Shown here: piece by piece, positions 23,838 to 37,399 of the stretch
How positions within the stretch are numbered: position 1 is the stretch's first letter
How the letters are laid out: each line of letters begins with the position of its first letter
Assembly: GCA_961205875.1 (NCBI GenBank)
Contig: OY540815.1
Coordinates: forward strand, 19,963,638-20,027,637
Length of the DNA stretch: 64,000 nucleotides
Origin: Sialis fuliginosa
Lineage: Eukaryota > Arthropoda > Insecta > Megaloptera > Sialidae
Direction: 5' to 3'
Position numbers and translations under genes: made by a program
The notes under the pieces: model-generated
The model's database searches: none
Told to the model about the DNA's origin: nothing
What the model saw: the letters and a program-made list of their open reading frames with translations, nothing else

Positions 23838-26740
23838 ATGTTTATATATTATTGTTAATCCTTGGCCAACGTCGAGTAGTCCAGCTATTTGCATTTGCTT
23901 ATATTTATACGTATACTTATATATATATTTCAAGATTAATTAACCTAAAACAATGTTTATTGCTTTCGATAACAATAACTTGGACGGTATATATCACATT
24001 TACCGCTTGTTAACAGTTCCGTTAAAACAAATTAAAAGCATCCGAAAAGGTCTTTAATTGCCATTTTAAAAAATTTATCTCTTGGAAATCGAATGATAAT
24101 GCGCCGGAAATGGTCATTTCGGAAATTGTAGCATTTCTGTTCGAGTAAAGCTTCGCAAAATCTGTTAACGCATTACACTTTTAAAATTAGCTCTGAATAA
24201 AAAATATCCTGTGCAGACAACTACCGCAGTAATTGAATTTTCTTTGATAGTAAAAAAGTAATAAAAAAAACTGATTTAAATTTGAACCTGTGTACTGTGT
24301 GATCTGTTGTAAATTTTAATATACATGTGACCCATTTTATATGTCCACCCCTTTTTAACTGTATGGCGAAGTTTTATCGAAAAACATTTCAAACGAAAGT
24401 TGCACGGTTTAGAAGGCGACATCGATGTATTGTGGTTAATTGTTCTTTAGGTGGTAGCATTTTTGTGGCACTTGATATTTCGACCAACAAATGTCACCAA
24501 AATACTAAATTTTATTTATTTATTTTGATTTTGAACCTCAAGTTTATAGAGGAATTGCTATGACTAACCAAAATATTTATAAGACCATTTTTTAATCAAG
24601 TTTCAAAATTACTAGAAAAAAAATTAGGAGATGCAAAAAAGCTTTATATTTTTTTAAATGTTCGGGGAAGATATATTGTGTTTTTTTTCAGTAATTTCGT
24701 AATGAAAATAATAACAACAGTTTATTTCGTTTAAAAAAATTTATACATAATATGTTTCATTAGTCTAATTTCCATTATAAAGAAAATTGGAATACTTAAA
24801 TTCATTTAATTTTACATTGATTGTCATGCAATCTACTAACAGTGAACGATTCAAACCAGTTTCAATTACATTTACTTCTGCTTTAACGGCGTCATTTATA
24901 TCTTTATAATTTACCATTTCTAAATTCAATGAATAAAAAATGGGTTGAAAAGCAATTTAAATTTATTTCTGGCATTATCTGCATGAATATAGAAACAAGA
25001 TGATTGTTGTGCTGATAAACGTATACAAATACGCCATCTTATTTAAATTAAAAGTTCAATTTGTCAACTTATGCATGATAATATAATGTTCTTCAGAAAT
25101 GATAAAAAAAACTATATCATTCATGTTTTATTTGTAAAAGTTAGCTCTTATGGACAACGGCCTCTAAAGCCTACAGAAGAAAATCAATATATAATTTTAA
25201 TTTCTACCTTAATTTATTATTATTTATTGTGTCTGAGTTCTAAAATATCAATTTATCTTAAAAGATAATATTTTTGTCATCATATGGAATAAAATTATTT
25301 TACTTGAAAAAATTAATATTCAAACCAAGTTCCAATTTGTTTCAGCTAGCTAGCACTACCCTACAATACGTTCTTATTTAATTAAATTTATTATTATTAA
25401 ATGTATTTGAGTCCTGAAATATTTCGTTGCTTCGTCATTTTATCTTGAAAGTAGATAATTAGATTTGATTGAAACTGAAATTAACTTAAAAATACGATAT
25501 ATAATTTAAATTACCGTAAAGTTGGACCCACCACCGTTTCTACCCTTAATCAGCGAGCGCTAAAATTAATAATAGATACTAAAATAGTCTAAAAATATCC
25601 AATAATTATCATTAAAAAAATTGAAGTTATTGGGCCTAGCTTGACGGAGGTATTCTAGAGTCTATTCATAATAAGTTTTGAAAACTAAATATTGGATAGA
25701 ATTTTTCAAGTAGGTAATACTTTTTATTACAGCTGCGAGTTAATAAATTAAAAATTTGTTTTTGTATTTAAAATTTAAAACAATTGAAATTTTTACAGAA
25801 ATATCTAGTGACTTATTTATAAAAACTGGTGAATAAATTAAATGAAATGAAAGTTTTATGTATGTATTATATATCAAATCGTTTGTAAAACACGGTTTTT
25901 ATTTTTACCATACAAAGAGCAGTACTAAATGTAATTTTTTGTTTCTTTGATTAACAAACAATTTGTAATTTTATTAATCTCACTTTTATCTTTTAATTTC
26001 CATCCAAAATAACAATAATTTTATACAATTTTGTTCGTTATTTCATTACACCGTTATTAACATTATTGCTTAAATAAAAAAAAGCAACCACTAATAAATG
26101 TACATATGTATGTATTATACTATGGGCTTCAGAAGTCGTCTGCCACCCTAAAGGTCAGAATCGCTTACAACAGATTCGAAAATATTAATATAGTTACATC
26201 ATTTTAAATAAAAACACAAATATATTGGCCTATTTGGGTTTTATCATAATTTTAATGATATATTATTATTATTAATGATATATGAACTAATAATGTAAGC
26301 TAGTGAAGTCGAAAATATGTTTTTTATAGCAGACTTCCGCGATTATTACAACATTCTCAACTATATTATTTGTTAAATATATTTAACTTTTTTTTAATTA
26401 AAAGCAACCTCTTATTTACATAATTTGCGCTTCTAACATTTCAAAGGAATTTTAAATAAAAACAAAACCGCAGTTTGTTTTACCTCGCAATTCTTTGTTC
26501 ATTTTTGTTTGTTGTATTTTTAATTCATAAACTTGCGTCCAATGATTTATATACAACTGAAGGCTTAATAAATTCCTGTAACTACTTTGAAACTACCTGG
26601 TAGGATTCTATAAACAGAGCCGAGTGTACTTTATCGTAGTAAGTATGTAGAATACTAATTAATATTATATACCTATATGTATTTCATTGATATTTTACAG
26701 TTATCTTCTATTATAGTACATAAAAAACCGTAACACTCTT
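23838..26740. other. AT-rich stretch without genes
   Basis: I see no coding exon or complete transposon. A roughly 50-bp piece at 26128-26176 (GTCGTCTGCCACCCTAAAGG...CAACAGATTCG) is the reverse complement of the right part of the MITE at 10354-10744. An ORF at 24327-24563 starts convincingly but has no recognisable domain. Confidence 0.5.
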
Positions 26741-27207
26741 TCTGTGATCATAGATAAGGTCAAAAGATCTTTTTTTAGATAAAGAGCTACTTTAAAATCA
26801 GTGTAAAACACCATTATATCGAACATTAAAGATGACATCTACCGGTGTTCTAAAATTAGATTTATCTCAGCTCCTGGTCTATTTTTTTTAGTTTACCTCA
26901 CGATTCCCAAGGAAGTTGTTGATTAAAACGGTATTTTCTTGTTATTAATGGAACGCTAAAAAATTTCCTTTCTTTTTTATACGAGGTAAACAATGATATT
27001 TCGCAAATTGTGAGAGACCCTTGAGATTTAGACAAAAATGAATAATGACAAAAAATAATCTTCTCAATAAGAACTTTAAAATAAACAAAAGGAAATTGAA
27101 ATCAGGTGACTAGGAGCTGAGATAAAGCTAATTTAAAAACGCCGCTAGAGACCATCTTTTATAGTCTATATAATGGATTTTAAAGTGACTCCCTATCTGA
27201 CCACAGA
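26741..27207. mobile_element. 467-bp inverted-repeat element
   Basis: The left end TCTGTGATCA...ACTTTAAAATC, ACCATTATAT, AAAGATGACATCTACCGG, then ATTTATCTCAGCTCCTGGTC pairs with the right end, whose reverse complement reads TCTGTGGTCA...ACTTTAAAATCCATTATAT, AAAGATGGTCTCTAGCGG, then CTTTATCTCAGCTCCTAGTC. The arms are about 130 bp around a unique centre. There is no clear target duplication and no open frame. Confidence 0.7.
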
Positions 27208-29024
27208 TTTTTTTTTTGCCACGTACCAGACGTACTATTAGTTATCCATGGCCCCTACATAGGTGGGTGGCAACAGAGCTCTAATTTGGAGCCCGGGGCT
27301 AAGGGGGGCTAGGGGAAGCAAAAAAGTATAATAACGCATACAGAAATTGGGATATTAAAGCTGTGACAAATAATTAGCCATACATTTTTTGTAGAAGTTT
27401 ATATTTATGGGTGTAAAATCAATGTTCTTTATTTAATTTACTCTATATAATAATGTTAACATGTTTTGTATAATACTTTATACCCTACTCATATTTCAAA
27501 TATTTAAAAATAAATCATAATCTTGCAAAAAAAAACTACTATAGCGCTGTCCGACCGCATCCGGCCAGCGAAAGAATTTTTTTAGCTTGTGAATAAAAAC
27601 AACATTTTACTAATTACACGGAGTAATACCTACCTCCCCCCACCCCCATTTGCGAAAACTCTACATTTTATTATTAACAAAAATTTCGAAATTTGCGACT
27701 TTTGTTCCAAAAACGCTTTTATGTTGGTGTCCCTGGCGATAACCCAGTTGGTTATTTAGTTAATCCAGCTCCGAACTCATGTGATAGACTTATTGAATCC
27801 ATTTGAACACTCTAGGGTATTTCTGCTTGAGAATCAGAGCAATAGTTACTACTTTAATATTATGCAAATTTGTTTTTAAACAACAATTGTTGTCTGAGGA
27901 CAGATCTGTGGTTAGGAATGTACTACAATCTAATCTATTTATATTTAAATTTGATTAAGTACCTATGTATAAAACTGATTAATTATTATATTTAAATTTT
28001 GTTTTTTAGTACTGTTATTTAATATTTTCAATATTTTTTAATTTTAATATATATCATTTTTGTTGCTTTTAGTATAACATTAACGTTCTTAATTGATAAA
28101 AAATTATATCGTGAAAAATAAAAGCAAAAAGTTACTAAAAAAGGTAAAACCCTTCTAACTTCATTATGACCATACTCATAAAATGATAATTAAGTTTTCT
28201 GTATTAATTAAGATTAAAATTATACATTTTAAAGTAATAATTTTATTCTTAAGATAGAATTTTATATTTTTTGTATTTATAATGTTCGTTCTGTTTTTAA
28301 ACCTATAAAGCTGTCATACACATTAATTTAGATTTTTAATTTGTTTGTACCATTTATATCATCTATCGTTATAAATTTAATTAAAATTCTTTGCTTTAAA
28401 TTACAATTATTTTTTTCCATGAAACAGTCGCAACATTTAATTCTCATTATATTAAAAAACGTGAATAATTTTTGGAAAATTGAAGTCATACCACCTCACT
28501 AAAAATAATTTTATTTACCCCATCTGTACCTCTTTAAACACTGTAACTTTTGTTCGAAACATTTTTTTATCTTACTTTGTTTTTGAAATAATAACCTGGG
28601 GACATTTAAAAGGAACATTTATAAATCAATGTATTTAAGCTTGTGTATAATTTATATTATTAAAAATACACATATTTGTAAAATAATATAACTGTAGAAC
28701 AACCAATCGGATTGTGAAAAATCCCACGACATATTCTGCCAATATGTGTAACAAATCGTAGTATATTTGCTCAATTTGATAAAATGTAACTCTCTTTGTT
28801 TTGTTTGATTGATTGACGCTATGTTAGGATACCTTCAACAAAATATTTTTATACTCGTTCGTTTTTTCCTTTTATTTACATCCATTTAAAACAATAAAAT
28901 TCAATTTAAAACTATATGGCATTTTTATGTTTGTTAAAATTGGTTTAAATACAACGAGAATAAAACATTGATTTCAAAACTATAGTAGTATGAACTTTTA
29001 TTTAACACCATTGACTTCATTTTA
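27208..29024. other. Non-coding stretch with a G-rich patch
   Basis: Around 27240-27320 there is an unusually GC-rich segment (TGGCCCCTACATAGGTGGGT, later GGGGCTAAGGGGGGCTAGGG) resembling an element terminus, but I cannot find a partner end. The remainder is AT-rich with no gene. Confidence 0.45.
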
Positions 29025-30009
29025 AATAACATCAGTGGCGAAGCGTCCATTTAATATTAATTTACACGTTCAATTATAAAACTATAATACCTCTACGTCT
29101 TATTTTCTTGTATTTTAGTCCATATTTGTATGATGAGTTGAAATTCACTGCAGGAAATTTCAGTAAAAAATTTCGATATTTTGATTTCATTAAAAGTATG
29201 TTTATTGTATAGAAAATGACGTGAAAAGTTGTTTGTTTCAAACCGCAGGTCTGTATCTCAAATCGTTCTCGAGATATAGCCTCTCAAAATTTTAGTTTTT
29301 TTCAAATTTTTGGAGAAAAAAGGCCATAACTGTTGAACGCGTGGTCGAAATTGATTTTAGCTGACGGATTTGGAATCAGCGTGTCAAAATCTATATAATG
29401 ACATGTATAATACCTTAAAACTCGAGAAAAAAAAATTCGCGAAAAATCGAAAAAATTCAAAGGGGTATACCTTAAAAAAATGTCGATTTTTGACCAAATT
29501 TTTTTTGTCGATTTTTAAAGTATTATACATGTCATTATATAGATTTTGACACGCTCATTTCAAATCCGTCAACTAAAATCAATTCCGAAAACGCGTTCAA
29601 AAGTTATGGCCTTTTTTCTACAAAAATTTGAAAAAACTAAAACTTTGAGAGGCTATATCTCGAGAACGGTTTGAGATACAGACCTGCGGTTTGAAACAAA
29701 CAACTTTTCACGTTATTTTCTATACAATAAACATACTTTTAACGAAATCAAAAATTCTAAATTTTTTAGTGAAATTCCCTGCAGTGAACTTCAACTCGTC
29801 ATACAAATATCGACTAAAGACTAAAATACAAGAAAATATTAGACGTAGAATCATTTACTTACTATATAAATATATAAGAATTTATTTAAAAAAGTAAAAG
29901 CTTGAACTAAAGCTGTTTCATAACTAGTTTTTTTTTGTTAATAGGAGGGGGAAGATTGACAAAATATGCTTCCCTTTTAAAAATTTCACGCCTCCCCACT
30001 GAATAACAT
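29025..30009. mobile_element. 969-bp hAT-like fold-back element with perfect 8-bp duplication
   Basis: The body is 29033-30001. The left end CAGTGGCGAAGCGT and the inverse of the right end, CAGTGGGGAGGCGT, are hAT-style termini. The 8-bp flanks AATAACAT (29025-29032 and 30002-30009) are identical. Nearly the whole element is one inverted repeat: the block around 29140-29420 (CACTGCAGGAAATTTCAGT, CAAACCGCAGGTCTGTATCT, ATAATGACATGTATAATA) recurs reversed at 29515-29790. It has no transposase. A half copy lies at 32498-32735. Confidence 0.9.
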
Positions 30010-30491
30010 AGCTTATATTTTTGACGTGTAAAAATTTTTACACATGGTAGAGCAAATTCTGTACCGCGGAACAAAAGAGAGACGCTGTCTCATTATTATT
30101 ATTAACTTAAAAACTACTGAACCGATTGTTATGAAACCTGCAATAATGTGTTCCTTGAAATTTCAGAAATGCTATAGAGTAGTATAGAGGACTTAAATAT
30201 AGTCACGCTATCACCGAAACAAGCTAAGCAGTGATTAAACTAGCTGCACAAGTCAACAAAAAAAATACAAGTGCAGATAATTTAAGGAGGTTATATAACT
30301 CTAGAATTTTAACCCGTACTCTGTACTAAAAGAGATACATAAAAATTATGCACGTACGTTTTGCAGAGTTCAATTAATTCTACATAAAATTCAGGCTGAT
30401 TATACATATATATTGTTTATATTTATGTCGCTGCTAACGTTTTTTAATATAAAATATGAGTAGCATATAATCTACATTATCTCAGTAAAGG

Positions 30492-30597
30492 GTCGATTAA
30501 ATTGAGCGAGTTTACAAGCTAACAAGCCAGCTTTTTTACAAGCTGGCTTGTAAAAAAGCTGGCTAGTTAGCTTGTAAACTCGCTCAATGTAATCGAC
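30492..30597. repeat. 106-bp near-perfect palindrome
   Basis: GTCGATTAAATTGAGCGAGT, TTACAAGCTAACAAGCCAGC, TTTTTTACAAGCTGG is followed by its reverse complement, ending ACTCGCTCAATGTAATCGAC. The motif AAGCTGGCTTGT is itself self-complementary. It may be a miniature element consisting only of termini; no clear target duplication is seen. Confidence 0.75.
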
Positions 30598-31419
30598 GCT
30601 GGCATAAACAACATAAAATGTGAAGTTTAAAATAGTTAATTCATGCTCAACAACAAAACTACAATTTTGTGGTTCTGTGGTTAAAAATCAATATTTTCAA
30701 CGAATTATTGTTTTAACTGATACATGAAGGTATTATAATCATTATTCCTGTTTTTTTCTAAATCAAAATTTAAATTTCTATTAACCGGAAAACTTTAATT
30801 TTATTTTCTTGAAATATTTAAAAATGTGACACGTCTGGTTTTGCCATGTAGATCTACGGAATACGTAGAGAAATTTAAATGTGTTGACTTTCATAGTAAA
30901 AAGAAGACATCTGTCTGTAACTGAAACTAGTTTTTCAAAATAAGACTCATACCACATCCATATGACATAACGATTAAAATTTTTTTCAATGTTAAAATTC
31001 AATTTAAAATTCATTGTTGTGCTTTCCAAACTGTCGATTTTAACAATAAATAAGATTATTATAATTCATAATCAGAAACAACATTTTGAAGAAAAAAAAT
31101 AAATAAATAAGAAAGACGGAACAGAAAAATTTAATATTGCATCACAATTCTCTATTTATAAATAACTGTATAAATAACCTTCCATTATTTACCATCCTCT
31201 TCTTCCTACACCTAAACATATTGTAACTTTGTTCTTTCTTATGAAAAAAAGTTTGAATCTCCATCAAACGCACGAGTTTGAAACATTATGACAATCCTAC
31301 CTCTGCATTATTACATCCATATAGTTTCAGAGGTTCTCAACCTAAGGATAGGTACCCCCAAAATAACATTAATAAATACGTCTTACAGAAGACAAAGATA
31401 ACAAGACAACAACACAAAA

Positions 31420-31815
31420 AAAACTGTGGAGCCAAAAAAGCGACCTAATAGTATTGTAGTATTGGTCGAGCAATAGCATAGTCGAAATCCAAATTTTTGA
31501 AATTTTCTGCTTATCAGTTCTTTTTATTTGAGTTTGAATTTTAGGACTTAGGTTGAATTTTTTCAAAAAGGGAGGGGTACCAAAAAGCGATCTATATGTA
31601 TAGCATTGTAATATTGGTCAACCATAGTCGAAATTCAAATTTTTGAAATTTTCTGCTTACCAGTTCTTTTTATTTGAGTTTGAATTTTAGGGCTTAGGTT
31701 GAATTTTTTCAAACGGGGGGGTGGGTTAGAAAATATATATATATATATATATATATATAGCATTGTAATATTGGTCGAGCATAGTCAAAATCCAAATTTT
31801 TGGAATTTTCTGCTT
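31420..31815 (+). repeat. Tandem repeat of about 152 bp with an embedded (TA)n tract
   Basis: Units begin TAGTATTGTAGTATTGG (31449), TAGCATTGTAATATTGG (31601) and the same at 31758. They share CATAGTCGAAATCCAAATTT, GAAATTTTCTGCTTA, CAGTTCTTTTTATTTGAGTT, GGCTTAGGTTGAATTTTTTC and a G-rich GGGAGGGGTACC / GGGGGGGTGGG block. A (TA)n run at about 31732-31759 expanded between units 2 and 3. The third unit is cut short. Confidence 0.8.
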
Positions 31816-32497
31816 CTACTTTTATGAAGATAATAAATCTTCTTAAAAATATAAATATTGAAATGCTTTTACCGCTAACAATGTTTTTAAATTTTTTAAC
31901 AACATGAATATATATGAATCTTCATAAAATATACATATAAAAATACATTTTATTCCCTAAACAAAAATAATCTTCTTAAATTACGTTAGGTAACAGTAAC
32001 GGTTTGAAAATGGTTTACATTCACTGATACAGTGATTGTTTGTAAAAGCTTTCTGTTAGCAAAAAACCAGTTTTTTACGGTATTAGTGGTTATCCAATAG
32101 CTTTCATGTGTCACAAAATTAATGTTCTGATCTGCACTGATACAGGATGATTAAACGGAATCGACGTTAATGAAAAAATACCGTTATCTAATTAATGGGA
32201 CAATTCGTATCAATCGTTTTATGTAACATATTTGTTTAGAATTATATATGAGCATATTGTAAATACGTTCATTGTAAAAAGCCTTTAAAATAAATTTAAT
32301 TATAAATTATCGACGTATCTTTTTAACAGTTTTTGTGTGTGTTATATGCATTACTCAGGAACTACTGAACCGATTTTGATTAAACTTGGTTTTAAGCTAG
32401 ATTTGGCTAGAAGGTGGTACCAACATTATATATGTTGATTTTTGTAAAAATATATTTTAAACGTTTGTAAATTTTACCAATTGCATTTACGTCAAAC

Positions 32498-32735
32498 GAA
32501 ATGAAAAATTCGAAATTTTTTAGTGAAATTTCCTGCAGTGAACTTCAACTCGTCATACAAATATCGACTAAAATACAAGAAAATAAGACGTAGAATCATT
32601 TAGTTACTATATAAATATATAAGGCTTTTTCTTTTTATTAAATTAAAAGCTTGAACTGAAGGTGTTTTTTGTTAATAGGAGGGAGAAGATTGGCAAAATA
32701 TGCTTCCCTTATTAAAAATTTCACACCTCGTCACT
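32498..32735 (+). mobile_element. Half copy of the 29-kb hAT-like fold-back element
   Basis: Matches 29745-30001 in the same direction: TTTTTTAGTGAAATTTCCTG, CAGTGAACTTCAACTCGTCA, TACAAATATCGACTAAA, then AGGAGGGAGAAGATTGGCAA and AAATTTCACACCTCGTCACT at the right end. The left half, and hence the fold-back, is missing. Confidence 0.8.
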
Positions 32736-33262
32736 AATGTATATCTATTAAAAATGCTGTTCATAATAGAAACGTAAATTTACAACTATAATCGCAATTG
32801 TTATCGTGAAAACCATAATCGTTTCATAACTTATATAATGTAAATTTATCCTATATCCTATACCCTATAGGTATGTATATTGTGTTTATCTTTGTACACA
32901 CAATTTTATTTTGAATTTTTATACGTCAATGTTTTCTAACATAACTTCATCATTTATCTTGTAAGCCTTCCCTCAACGCTTCTATTTTTTGTTTCACTGT
33001 ACCGTACCTTTTATAATTCAATACTCTAATTTATCATATAGGAAACTTTTCATTTATCATTCTTTTTAAATTTTAAAATGTTTTTTAACATGTGGTATTT
33101 TTATGATTTTAATATTTGATTTAAACATCAGCAGTGGTAAATAAATACGAAGTGTTTTTAAATATAAAATAATAAACGTGTTAATGGCAAATATACATAT
33201 CAAAAAAAAAAAAACAAAAAACATTTCAGTAATTATTAAAAACTACGTAATTATGGTTTACG

Positions 33263-33470
33263 ATTTTTGAAAAATATAGTTGAATTATTTTAGATTTCTT
33301 GATTCTACACAGTTCTTTACTGCATTATATTCTTCAATATTTAACGGTTTATGTAGCGTATTGCAAAAGAGCGCACTGGCGGCATACTTTTTTCCGACTT
33401 GATTTACTATTATCGTTACTGCTTATTCCTTATGTTACCTAACGTAACAAAATATATACTAAAACGTTTT
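33263..33470 (-). repeat. Second copy of the Helitron-like repeat at 6655-6970
   Basis: About 200 bp matching 6690-6882: ATAGTTGAATTATTTTAGAT, TTCTTTACTGCATTATATTC, AAGAGCGCACTGGCGGCATA, CTATTATCGTTACTGCTTAT and ATGTTACCTAACGTAACAAA. The CTAG terminus and the TCTATATA start are not preserved here. Confidence 0.7.
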
Positions 33471-34924
33471 TTTTATTAAAAAATGTGTCTGAAATAACAT
33501 TGAAATCTCTATGTACTTTACAGAGGCGTAGCTAATAGGGGTTGATGAAATCGGGCCCCCCTGGATGGGGAGGAGCACCATGGTAAAATAACGAATATTT
33601 TATTAATGGAGTTAATTGTCTGCTTCAAAATATTACTTAACCGAAGTTAAAATGTTTACATTACGGCTCTGTGTATATGTACCGACGGCACGGACGCTTA
33701 AATAAATCTTGAAATTAGTCACAATAAATCCTTCAAGTGATTGCATTCAGATACACACATGTTTGTATACATACGTTATATTCTGAGTGATACAGGATAA
33801 TCTCTGAAAATTGAACGTAAAAGTTGACAGAAATAATTTAGATGTGAAACACATAAATGAATTCATAAAATTATCTCTATATAAAATACGTTTTTATTTT
33901 TTTTAGTAAGCGAGTATGTAAGAATACTTTTCTTTTTAAAAAAACTTGTACCAAAATCAATAAATGGTCTAAATTTCAACATAATAAATATTTGTTCATT
34001 TCTGTCGACAGTTCAGTTTCGGTTCAACCTTTATTGCTAATTTAGACTGCATATCGAGATTAGTTTTAATTTAAATTCGGACGAGACAAATTTTACAAGA
34101 TGCATTGCAAAAGAATAAATAGAAAAAAAATATAGAAAAACACGATGAGACTGTAATTTGTCAAATTCGAGGCTGAGATAAGACAATATTCCCTTTTCTT
34201 CTTGTCTCATCTCGTGTGCAGCTTTACTGTTTATAATATAAATTAACATAATTATATAACTTACAATAAAAATATAATATATGTATCTCCTGATATTAAA
34301 AACTCTTCTTGGGGCCTTAAATTATTTAAATCCAGTTCTATAAACCTTTTAAGATTACTTCATTTTAATAAAAAATACTCAAGCATGTAAATTTATGTTA
34401 ATATATAAATAATGTAAACATACCTACGTAAAAAAAATATGAAATATGAAAAAATAAAAAAATAATAAATACATCTTTTTTCTCATAATAAATGTGCAGA
34501 TCTAGTTCCGACAGCTCAATATTTATCATTGTATGAAAGTCGCTATGAAATTTATATGAACTTGCGCACAAAACAATATTTGAAGCGGAAATCCTCTTAT
34601 CTGGATTTTTCTGTCGATTTCTACTTTATCATACGTGTTATGTACCTTTCAGCACTTTCTATAAACAAATTACAATGCTACAATATTTTCTACGTTCTTG
34701 CTGATCATCTTGCATGACTTTATTTAGAAAATTGCTATGTTCTAATTTTTTAAGAAATATTTTTTTTCTCAAAACACACTAGTAAATAAAAAAAAATTGT
34801 AATTCCTCTTTCGACTAGCTTAACTTTAATTACAAAATGTGCATTAATAATATAACCATAAATATAAGTGAAATAAAAAAATTACCAGCAAATTTTTTAA
34901 AAAGAGTTAAGAATATTTCTAAAT

Positions 34925-35016
34925 ACCATTTAATATAAAATTTATATAGACAGATAGACAGATGGACGGACAGAGCAAAACTAAAAGGATTCCTAGTTTT
35001 TACGGAACCCTGAAAA
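34925..35016 (-). repeat. Interspersed repeat, CAGGGTTCCGTA type
   Basis: On the minus strand this reads CAGGGTTCCGTAAAAACTAG, GAATCCTTTTAGTTTTGCTC, TGTCCGTCCATCTGTCTATC. That order (CAGGGTTCCGTA, then GGAACCCTTATAGTTT-like, then a TCTGTC run) is, from general knowledge, a very common dispersed repeat in moth and butterfly genomes. Short and incomplete. Confidence 0.5.
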
Positions 35017-36069
35017 AGAGTTAAAAATCGCATTTATACAAATTTTGTTGTTCAAAATACAAAATTATTTAATAAAAAAAAAAACAATTAAGAAGTACCC
35101 CTTGAAACACCTTCGCGTTCTCCTTGGGGTATACGTATCACACTTTGGTAATCACTGAATCCTAAATGAGTATGATTTACTTACTATACTATAAATACTT
35201 TTTTCTTAATTTTTGTTCTTTAATATTAAGTAGATAGTTACTTATAAAATTTTCTGTATGATTAATTGTATTAAAGTATTAGTATAATTATTATATTATT
35301 TAATTAACTCCAGACGCAAAAAGAGAGGTGTCCGTAACTTTTAAACGGAAAGTCGAATTTTGATGCAGGTTTTTTAAATGAAACAGTATTTTGTCGAGAA
35401 GATTTTGAACGATATACCATTACGCTAGCTATCTAGAGGATTGTGCAATAACGATTTATTTTTACGAAAAATTCTCTGACGTCTGATTTTAAACTGTTTT
35501 TTTTTTTTACCAAAAAAGTTAACTATGTACCACTTACTGATGTGTAACTTACAACCCCGTACGGATTTTTTTTAAATTTCAGTGTTTAATTTGACAAGGC
35601 TACAGTTTTTTCATTTAAAAATTGATAAAATAAAACAGGCGAGGAACCGCTTCATTTTGTGATAGTATATACTTATACTTAATGGATTCTTGTGCAACTT
35701 CACAACTAACATCATTCTGCCACAAGCCAGATTATTTTTTAATCCTCGGCCAAAAAAGGGATTATGTTTCTCAAACCTACATTTACATATAACTCCGATT
35801 TCTATGCGTTATTTTTGTTCTTTTAAAATGAGCATCCCTAAGAAGCTTTCTTTTAAGTGTTTATTTTTTTAGTCAAATCAAGCTGGTATGTAAAAATACA
35901 TAATAAATATGTCCAGATCAGGGGTGTACAAATTTGAATGAATTTACGAATAATTTAGAAGTAATATTTTCTTCAGTAAAGTCCACAATGAAAGGTTACA
36001 TTATTTTAATTAAAAAACACTCCAGATTGGATACTAATAGATCACTATATTATGTAATTTTTAGGGTCG

Positions 36070-36422
36070 ATCTAAACCAGGGATGGGGAACCTGCGGCCT
36101 TTTCAATACTTCATTGCGGCCCGTAAATATTTCAATTATTTATAATATGTATATAATTTTTCTTCTCAATTTATTTTTAATTTTATTTTGCCAAGAGACA
36201 AAAATAAAAAAGTTTGAACAAATAATCTACAATAATCAAACGTAAATTAAAATTGGCTATTGCGCGTATATTCTGAAGTTTTTTGATATGAACTTCCTAG
36301 TGGGGATATATTTCACTACGAAGACTACTTCAAGAAAGACGGTAAGTATGCGGCCTGCTTATTATTTTTAAATTTAAATGTGGCCTTCTATGATAAAAAG
36401 ATTCTCTAGCCCTGATCTAGAC
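36070..36422. mobile_element. 337-bp hAT-like MITE
   Basis: The body is 36078-36414. The left end CAGGGATGGGGAACCTGCGG and the inverse of the right end, CAGGGCTAGAGAATC, share the CAGGG hAT terminus. The flanks ATCTAAAC (36070-36077) and ATCTAGAC (36415-36422) match at 7 of 8 bases. A short GGCC block lies near each end. An ORF of 103 codons overlaps it and is not credible. Confidence 0.8.
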
Positions 36423-36442
36423 TAAGAGCCGGTCTGGATCCG

Positions 36443-36493
36443 ATCTCGCTCCAGTCAAATATTCAGTACAGTAATACTGTATCGGAGCGAGAT
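36443..36493. repeat. Inverted repeat ATCTCGCTCC / GGAGCGAGAT
   Basis: Ten-base perfect arms at 36443-36452 and 36484-36493 enclose a 31-base loop that itself contains TACAGTAATACTGTA. It lies just right of the hAT-like MITE, in a segment where words such as GGTCTGGATC and CTGGATCGAC recur. Function unknown. Confidence 0.5.
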
Positions 36494-37399
36494 TGAACCG
36501 AAACCTGATCGATAGAATACCTATAGTATGAATGATTTAATTGTTTATTATTTATTTATTTTTATATTTGATTGGACCGAGACCAGCTCGATAGTCTGGA
36601 TCGACTCAACGTTCATTGCAATCGATTTGATCAAATATTCGGTAATTTGTTAAAAGTAATTTTATTTCACATAAAACTTGTACGTAACTCCCTAGAGACG
36701 ACACATCCTTTAACTAGGTAATTTATATTGATGTAATGTAGTTTTGTATTCAGTTAACGTCTTGAGAATTAAAAATGAATGTACATAAAGTTTTATCAAA
36801 TTACTACAATATTTTCCACACAAGTTGCTTTTAAAAGAATATTCACAAAATAATTGAAGACATTATTAAAAACACTTTTAACCTCTTCCAGTTTTAGAAC
36901 CGCGCGATAATTACATTTGCGCAAGAAAGGAAGTGTGCGGAAAAACTCTTTCTTAATATTTTTCTGACAAACTTGTGTAAGATTTTTGTATGAGATAAAG
37001 AAATTTAAGCTCTCGGAAAAAACTTTTGTGTGAACACGTTATTCGTGTCTCGTTTACGTTTAAAGTTTTTATAGAAATGTTCAAATGATCTTAACCCTTC
37101 CTTAGACATCTTACACCCCAAAAAAAATGCTTTCTTCTGGGTAATATACATATTTAAATGTTATGAATGTTGTATGGTTGAATTAAATTTAAATGTTATT
37201 TGGTAAATTGTGACAAATGTATTGTTGTATTTAATTTAAAAGACAGTTGTATAATATAACATTGGCACAATAGAAAGGTGATATGAAACTAGCCTTATAT
37301 TATTTTTAATTTATTGCCACCGCTGTCAAAACCCAAAGCAAATTTAAAAACGATTTGATTTTAATACCGGACACAAGAATATCACAATGCACAGTTATT

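Noticed and set aside
24327..24563. 78-codon ORF starting MTHFICPPLF
   Set aside because: No homologue, splice context or conserved motif; base composition as in the background.
31732..31759. Repeated TA tract as a possible promoter TATA cluster
   Set aside because: It is a dinucleotide microsatellite within a tandem repeat, with no downstream gene.
33527..33600. CAGAGGCGTAGCTA, a hAT-like terminus
   Set aside because: No partner end or 8-bp duplication was found. The same holds for CAGGGGCGTACCG (12096), CAGTGGCGTGTTA (19144) and CAGTGGCGGCGGG (48339), so I did not call elements there.
35934..36245. 103-codon ORF
   Set aside because: It overlaps the left end of the hAT-like MITE at 36078 and has no recognisable domain.
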